Assembly: GCF_002865645.1 (NCBI RefSeq)
Contig: NW_020194685.1
Coordinates: 1,947,363-2,011,362, forward strand
Reading direction: 5' to 3'
From: Hyaloscypha bicolor E
Taxonomy: Eukaryota > Ascomycota > Leotiomycetes > Helotiales > Hyaloscyphaceae
DNA: 64,000 nucleotides
The notes under the pieces are model-generated. The model was not told the DNA's origin, made no database searches, and saw nothing but the letters and a program-made list of their open reading frames with translations. How positions within the stretch are numbered: position 1 is the stretch's first letter; each line of letters starts with the position of its first letter. The position numbers were made by a program, and so were the translations under genes. Shown one piece after another: positions 58,270 through 64,000 of this stretch.

Positions 58270-61200
58270 CATGGGCGACCTGATAGGTTTCAAAGGATTT
58301 GAGAATGCTTCAGCACCGTTTAGCCCAACTGAATACCAAGTGGAATGGAAAAGCGATCGGCATTACCTCGACTTCGACTTCGGAAACACGTATAATGCAA
58401 TCTGCCAATATCCTAGATTTTGGGACGAGTCCGGCTTTCCTGTTACAAAATCTACTGATCCCAATGTTGCTCAATTGAGGGGATGTTATGACAGCGAATT
58501 CGATCAAGTGAGTAATGAAGATACAACTCGCGATCACAAAGTTAATCGTTTAATAGTATGGCGACGTCGGGGCTTTTGTCGCCGTTCCAATCTGGCACCG
58601 CCAGCTCTGCACTTTCTCCTCTGTTCAAGATCGCCTCAGAGAATGGGTCCCGTCCGTTCGCCAAAAGATCGAGCACTTTTCATGCCTTCTAATCACCATG
58701 CTCGATATCGATGGGTTCCGGATTGACAAAGGGGCTCAAGTTACGGTCGATGCCCTAGCCGACTCCGGAGAATTCATTCGACAGTGTGCCCGTCGTTTCG
58801 GGAAGACAAACTTCTTTATTTCAGGGGAGATAACATTTGGCGATACCTTGGGATCAGTTTATCTCGGCCGCGGAAGACAACCTGACCAGGTTCCCGATAA
58901 TCCCGGCCAAGCAGTGAGTGCGGCAAACTTTTCGGACAGCAGCTTCTTCCTTCGCAATAAGGACAAGAATGCTTTCGATGCGGCAGCCTTTCACTATAGT
59001 ATCTACCGATCACTTACGATTTTCCTGGGCATGGAAGGCAATTTGACAATTGCATACGATGTTCCGACAAACTTCGTGGATGCCTGGAACATAATGCTCG
59101 CAACAAATGATCTTGTAAATGCCAATACAGGAGAGTTTGATCCGAGACACATGTATGGTGTTACAAATCAGGATGTCTTTCGCTGGCCAGCTATCAAGGA
59201 CGGAACAAAAAAGATGCTTCTCGGGTTGTTTATCACTACTCTCCATATGCCAGGCATTCCTCTATTACTCTGGGGTGAGGAGCAAGCCTTCTATGTCCTC
59301 GACAGTACCGCCGACAACTATATATATGGCAGACAGGCGATGTCATCGAGCCCAGCCTGGCAAATTCATGGCTGTTATGGGCTGGGATCATTTCAATACT
59401 ACAACTTCTCCGTCGATTCAGCATTGCATGGCTGCCATGATGACTCGGTCAGCTTGGATCACAGAGACCCGGCACATCCGATTCGGAATATCATCAAATC
59501 CATGTATCACGCTCGACTGAGCAACCGGTATCCTGTTCTCAACGATGGCTATCTATTGCAGTCTCTTTCTAATCAGTCTCGGGATATCTTCCTCCCTGGA
59601 TCAAGCGGTGCAGCCACAGAAATTGGCATTTGGAGTGTCATGCGTTACCAGTACCCAAACTTACAAAAATTGGACGAATCTGGTGAAAGCCAACCGATCT
59701 GGCTAGTTTACCAGAATGACGACCACAGAGTCAAATACTCTTTCAACTGTTCTTCGAACGAAACTGCATTCATTGCTCCCTTCCCTCAAGGAACAGTCGT
59801 CAAAAATATCCTTGCACCACATGACGAATTTGAACTGGAAGCCGGGCCAAGGAAGCTTGGCATCGATGGCTCTGAAGAGTTCAATGGCTGCGCAGCCGAA
59901 TTAGAACTAGATGCGTATGGGTTCAAGGCATACGTTCCCAAAGACCGCTGGGTAGCTCCTCTACCAATGGTTACCAACTTCCTACCTGGACACGATACTA
60001 GGATTCTATCAACTGTCCGGCCAAATGAAACCGAAACCGTTGATATCGAGCTGCATTTTTCAGAAATCATGGACTGCAACCACATTACATCCAATTTATT
60101 AATTTCCTCCACAACAATAAACAACATCTCTGCTCAACTCGACCAAAACAAAATTTCGTGCGCAGTGCTTCCAACACCAGACATCCCACTGTATGTCGGA
60201 GGAATTCCTTCCACATGGGCATGGAAGGCAACGTTGCTGAACGTCTCGAATGGAATACAATCTATTACAGTCCAGAATGCAACCACACTTAGACACCAAA
60301 GCTTCACTAATTCCAAAGACCGCTTCCTCTTCCGCATCGGCCAAGAGAACAATCCCATGGTTTTCCCACCCCTCGCGAACTACAGCCGGGAGATACTATT
60401 CAGGAATCAAAGTTCGGAAGATCTCTACGTGTCCCACAAAGCGGCCGGTGCTGACAAGTTTCGTTATTCCCTGAATTGGGCGAGTTCATGGAGTGCTTGG
60501 GAAGATTATGGTGGTGGGAATACAACATTAGTACCGCAACCATGGTCTGGAACAAAAAGGCAGTATTGGGATGGCGAGCATGTCACCTTGCAATACTGGA
60601 GTCGGCTCACTGGTAGCAGTGACCATGTCCAGCATGCGGATCTCAGCAGCATGGAGAAGACGTATTCGCAGCCTCGACGATATCCCCACCTTTTTGCCGA
60701 AGGACCATTCAACAAGTTTGGGTTTGATCAAGGATTAAAGAATGATTTCTATCTCGATCCACATGACAGCATTTGGAAGTTTTATTTGATGGCCGAATGG
60801 CCATCTACTCTACAAGTGAACGTGTGGGGAACTAATCCCGACGGGCAGCTTGACCAAACAATGGTATTTGGGGATATTGACAATGATGGTGTATTGGATC
60901 GTATGCTGCCAGATTCCTTGGGAGAAGCCATGATCAACTTCGCGTCTCCTCCAACACCGTATCTGGCCTTCCGGTTGGAGGTGAATGATGGCACGCTTGG
61001 CTTTCGGAGAGTTCCTGTTGGTAGCCACCGTACACAGATCTTTGTATACGTGCTTCTTTGGACGATCCCCGTGTCGACCGGAATGGTGAGCGTTTGGATA
61101 TATATGAGTGCGTTCTACTCGTACGTCCGCTCCTTTCCCCCTTTCCGGGAGTTGACTGACTTAATTTAGTGTTAAACTTAACGAAAGCGGGGTGGATCAG

Positions 61201-61723
61201 AAGGAAGGTATCACACTATTCAGACACAGGATAGATTCCGAGAAGTTGGCCCAGAAATATCTGGGAGCTCCAAATAAAGTTCTGTCAGCCGCTTCTAGAT
61301 TCCAAAGCTACTTAAGATCAACTGTCGGACCTCCCGTGCCCACCATGACAGAAGCGGGAAAGCAACGTACGATTCTCATCGCGACAATGGAGTACGGGAT
61401 CGAAGATTGGAATATCAAAATTAAAATCGGGGGTCTAGGAGTATGGCAGAGTACTAATCCTATCTTCTTGCATGCACATCAAGACTGACTTAATACAGAT
61501 TGATGGGGAAAGCTCTGGTAGACCAGAACTTGATATGGGTCGTGCCTTGCGTGGGCGGGATTGACTACCCGATTGACCAGAAAGCTGAGCCTATGCACAT
61601 AACGATTCTTAGCAATTCCTTCTCCGTTTTCGTCCAATATCATAAGCTGAGGAACATTACTTATGTCCTGCTGGACGCTCCAATCTTTAGGCAACAGGAT
61701 AAGTCAAAGCCATATCCTCCAAG

Positions 61724-61797
61724 GCAAGTCCCGATATCTTCCAATGACTTTATTCGGGGTCAGCCGCAAGACTGTTCGGGTGCTAATATAACTGTAG
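61724..61797 (+). other. GC-AG intron in the glucan synthase gene
   Basis: The donor context is AG then GCAAGT, the consensus for GC-type donors; branch CTAAT and acceptor TGTAG follow. Removal joins KPYPP to [13 protein letters not shown], as expected for the family. Confidence 0.72.
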
Positions 61798-64000
61798 CAC
61801 GGGTGATCTGAACTCTGCAATCTACTACAGCACCTGGAATGCCTGTATTGCAGAAACCATCAAGCGGTTTCCTATTGACCTATACCATATCAATGATTAC
61901 CATGGAGCAGCGGCCCCATTGTATCTGCTCCCCCAGAAACTTCCTGTTGTTCTCTCGCTTCACAATGCAGACTTCCAGGGTGTATAGCTGATGCGTACAA
62001 GAAAAGAGGCAGTTGAGATCAGCAAGGTTTTCAATCTGGATATGGCGGTCATCCAGAAGTACATCCAGTTTGGAGAGAGCTTCAACCTCTTGCATTCTGC
62101 TTCAAGTTATTTGAGGGTCTACCAGGGAGGATTGGGAGCTGTCGGAGTGTCGAGCAAATACGGGAAACGGTCATATACCAGATATCCCATCTTCGTAGGT
62201 CCTTTTCCTTCCTCCTTCCGTCCCACTGTCGATTCTTGACAACTGACCGTTGTGAAGTGGGGTTTGAAGCAAATAGGCCGATTGCCAAATCCAGACCCGA
62301 GTGATACAGAACCGTGGAATCCAACAGAGGCGAAGCAGGTTATAGAGGTTGGCCCCGCTTTTGAGTTCTGTCGAGGAGTACTTCGGCAGAAAGCCCAGGA
62401 GTGGGCGGGCCTAGATCTTGATCCCACTGCAGAGCTGTTTGTATTTATTGGTCGCTGGTCAAAACAAAAGGGGGTTGACTTGATCGCCGATGTCTTCCCA
62501 TCAGTGTTAGAAAGACACCCCAGGGCACAATTGATCTGTATCGGGCCTACTGTCGACTTGTACGGCAAATTCGCTGCTCTAAAATTGGGCGAAATTATGA
62601 AGATATATCCAGGACGGGTATATTCAAAGCCAGAATACACTGCGGTGCCTCCCTTCATTTTCATGGGAGCGGAGTTTGCGTTGATCCCATCCCGAGACGA
62701 ACCTTTTGGTCTTGTGGCAGTCGAATTTGGTCGGAAAGGTGCCCTTGGTGTTGGAGCAAGAGTCGGTGGCTTGGGATCATTGCCTGGCTGGTGGTACACG
62801 GTCGAGTCAACGACGACCAAGCATCTTCACCAACAATTTAAGAAATCGATCGAAGATGCTGTTGCATCGAAAACAGAAATGAGGGCGATGATGAGAGCAC
62901 AATCAGCGATACAACGATTTCCGGTGGCTAAATGGGCGGAAGAGTTGGATCAAATTCATAGCACCGTGATGAGAACGAGCTGTGGAGAAAGACAGTTGAG
63001 ACTTCGGTTACCTTCCCGATTCTGCGCGCATCCAGTCGTCCCAACTGTTTTCTCTGAGGTCGACTTTCACAGAGACCGAAGCGGTACCCGATCATCACCC
63101 AGTTCACTTACAGCCAACTCCCGAAGCAGAAGCAGGTCAAATAGCGCAGAGTCGTCTGCAAACGGATCTCCTATTAGTGGCAGGCCGGGGAGACGAGTGG
63201 GAGCGACGAGTCTCCCCCCAGAGGGCCATTTACAATCACCAGGGACTAGGACATTTTCAATTCTCAGCTTTGACGAAGCGGTCGGAGACAGGAAAGATTT
63301 CAACCTTCAGAAGACCGACCCAACGTTCAAGGATACCGACGAAAAGTACTACCGTGCTTTTCAAAACATGCTCCACAAGCTTGATGGCAAAACGTCTGAA
63401 GGCCGTCTTTGCATTGAAAAATACCTCATTGAGAGCGAGATGGAATGGAATAAGAGGAGGCGGGAGGCCAAACGCGATCGCGGACGTGCCTCGAAAGCTT
63501 CCAGCTCGGACGGCTCTATATACATTGAACGGAGAGGATCTTCGCTCGCAAGTTTGTTTGGATGGACCCCGGCAGTGGAGTCAGAGTCCAGTACTTCGCA
63601 CGAGCAGATTTCCGAATCCTCTACTGTCGTCAACGAGACCGATGAGTTCATGTTGGACGATGACCACGACCATGAATCATTCTTGAAGCGATGGATGGTG
63701 ACGAAAGTCCTGGGCTGGCCAATTTATTCGCTCCTTCTCGTCTTTGGGCAGATCATTGCTGTTAACTCTTATCAGATCACTCTTTTCACGGGTAGTCTTG
63801 CAGACAGTGGAGAGGAAACGAGTGAAAAGTTATATATTCTTGGCACTATATATGTTGCGACCTCTTGCATGTGGTGGCTCATGTTTCGGTCTTTCAAATC
63901 GATTTTCGCACTTTCTTTACCATTCTTCTTCTATGGACTATCTTTCCTTTTAATTGGCATATTGGCGTCATTGCCCGGTGGTGTTCGTCGGGACTGGATG

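Larger units (their letters stand above)
57590..64000 (+). pseudogene. Alpha-1,3-glucan synthase, disrupted and cut by the window edge
   Basis: Nine inferred exons (57590-57937, 57988-58047, 58097-58212, 58270-58507, 58557-61120, 61170-61450, 61499-61723, 61798-62194, 62258-64000) cover signal peptide (MISLIIILISFAFNF), the GH13 alpha-amylase-like domain (DIDGFRIDKG, GEITFGD, SLDHRDPAHP), a linker, the GT5 glycogen-synthase-like domain (KIKIGGLGV at the nucleotide-sugar site, LIWVVPCVGGIDYP, DEPFGLVAVEFG) and the start of the C-terminal multi-membrane region (VLGWPIYSLLLVFGQIIAV). The enzyme makes cell-wall alpha-1,3-glucan. Disruptions: TAG at 58145-58147 and at 61985-61987, both where homologues have Trp, and a one-base loss in GGAGTATGGCAGA near 61441-61450 (expected GVMA). 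Otherwise the frame is open for thousands of bases. The 3' part lies outside the window. Confidence 0.85.

Noticed and set aside
58145..61987. Programmed stop-codon readthrough of the two TAG codons in the glucan synthase gene
   Set aside because: Neither stop is followed by the known CUA-type readthrough context, and the separate frameshift would still break the protein.

Overview
This is nuclear DNA of a filamentous ascomycete (Pezizomycotina; a leotiomycete-like genome is my best guess, not proven). The evidence is short introns of about 45-60 nt with GTAAGT-type donors and CTAAC/CTGAC branch points, fungus-specific families (2EXR, Zn2Cys6, Eaf7, fungal Hsp70-like, alpha-1,3-glucan synthase), genes on both strands, and one AT-rich repeat island that looks hit by repeat-induced point mutation (RIP). 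About 27 protein-coding loci are visible, nearly all spliced. No rRNA, tRNA or CRISPR array was recognised.

0-13 kb holds accessory genes: two 2EXR/F-box-like proteins, a medium-chain reductase, a broken isochorismatase-like gene, a conserved protein with an apparent frameshift, and a long disordered protein ending in a LURP-one (tubby-like) domain. 13-35 kb is a core block: complex I NDUFA5-type subunit, a GCP6-like gamma-tubulin complex protein with an in-frame stop, Eaf7 (NuA4), carnitine acetyltransferase with both a mitochondrial presequence and a peroxisomal AKL tail, mitoribosomal uS4m and mL44, the La RNA chaperone, a tiny membrane protein resembling a complex I subunit, cyclase-associated protein CAP/Srv2, a Mak32-like PfkB kinase and MCM3 with MCB-like promoter boxes. 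35.8-41.4 kb has a divergent pair: an atypical Hsp70 and a SANT/PHD-like protein.

41.4-43.6 kb is repeat-rich: a roughly 510-bp AT-rich element with terminal inverted repeats, a separate 33-bp inverted repeat and a 51-bp tandem duplication. Next comes a likely small co-regulated cluster (MFS transporter, SDR enzyme, Zn2Cys6 regulator) whose transporter and enzyme promoters share the heptamer CGGACTT. 50-54 kb has a GNAT acetyltransferase, a kinase-like protein with degenerate catalytic motifs and a small Cys-containing protein.

The right end (54.7-64 kb) looks decayed. A reductase/epimerase gene carries two frameshifts and two stops. The adjoining alpha-1,3-glucan synthase gene, cut by the window edge, carries two tryptophan codons turned into TAG and a one-base frameshift, and also has introns with GC donors. 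Housekeeping genes read cleanly while accessory genes are repeatedly broken. Either selection has been lost at these loci or the assembly is faulty there. All exon joins below were inferred by eye from splice signals and reading frames.
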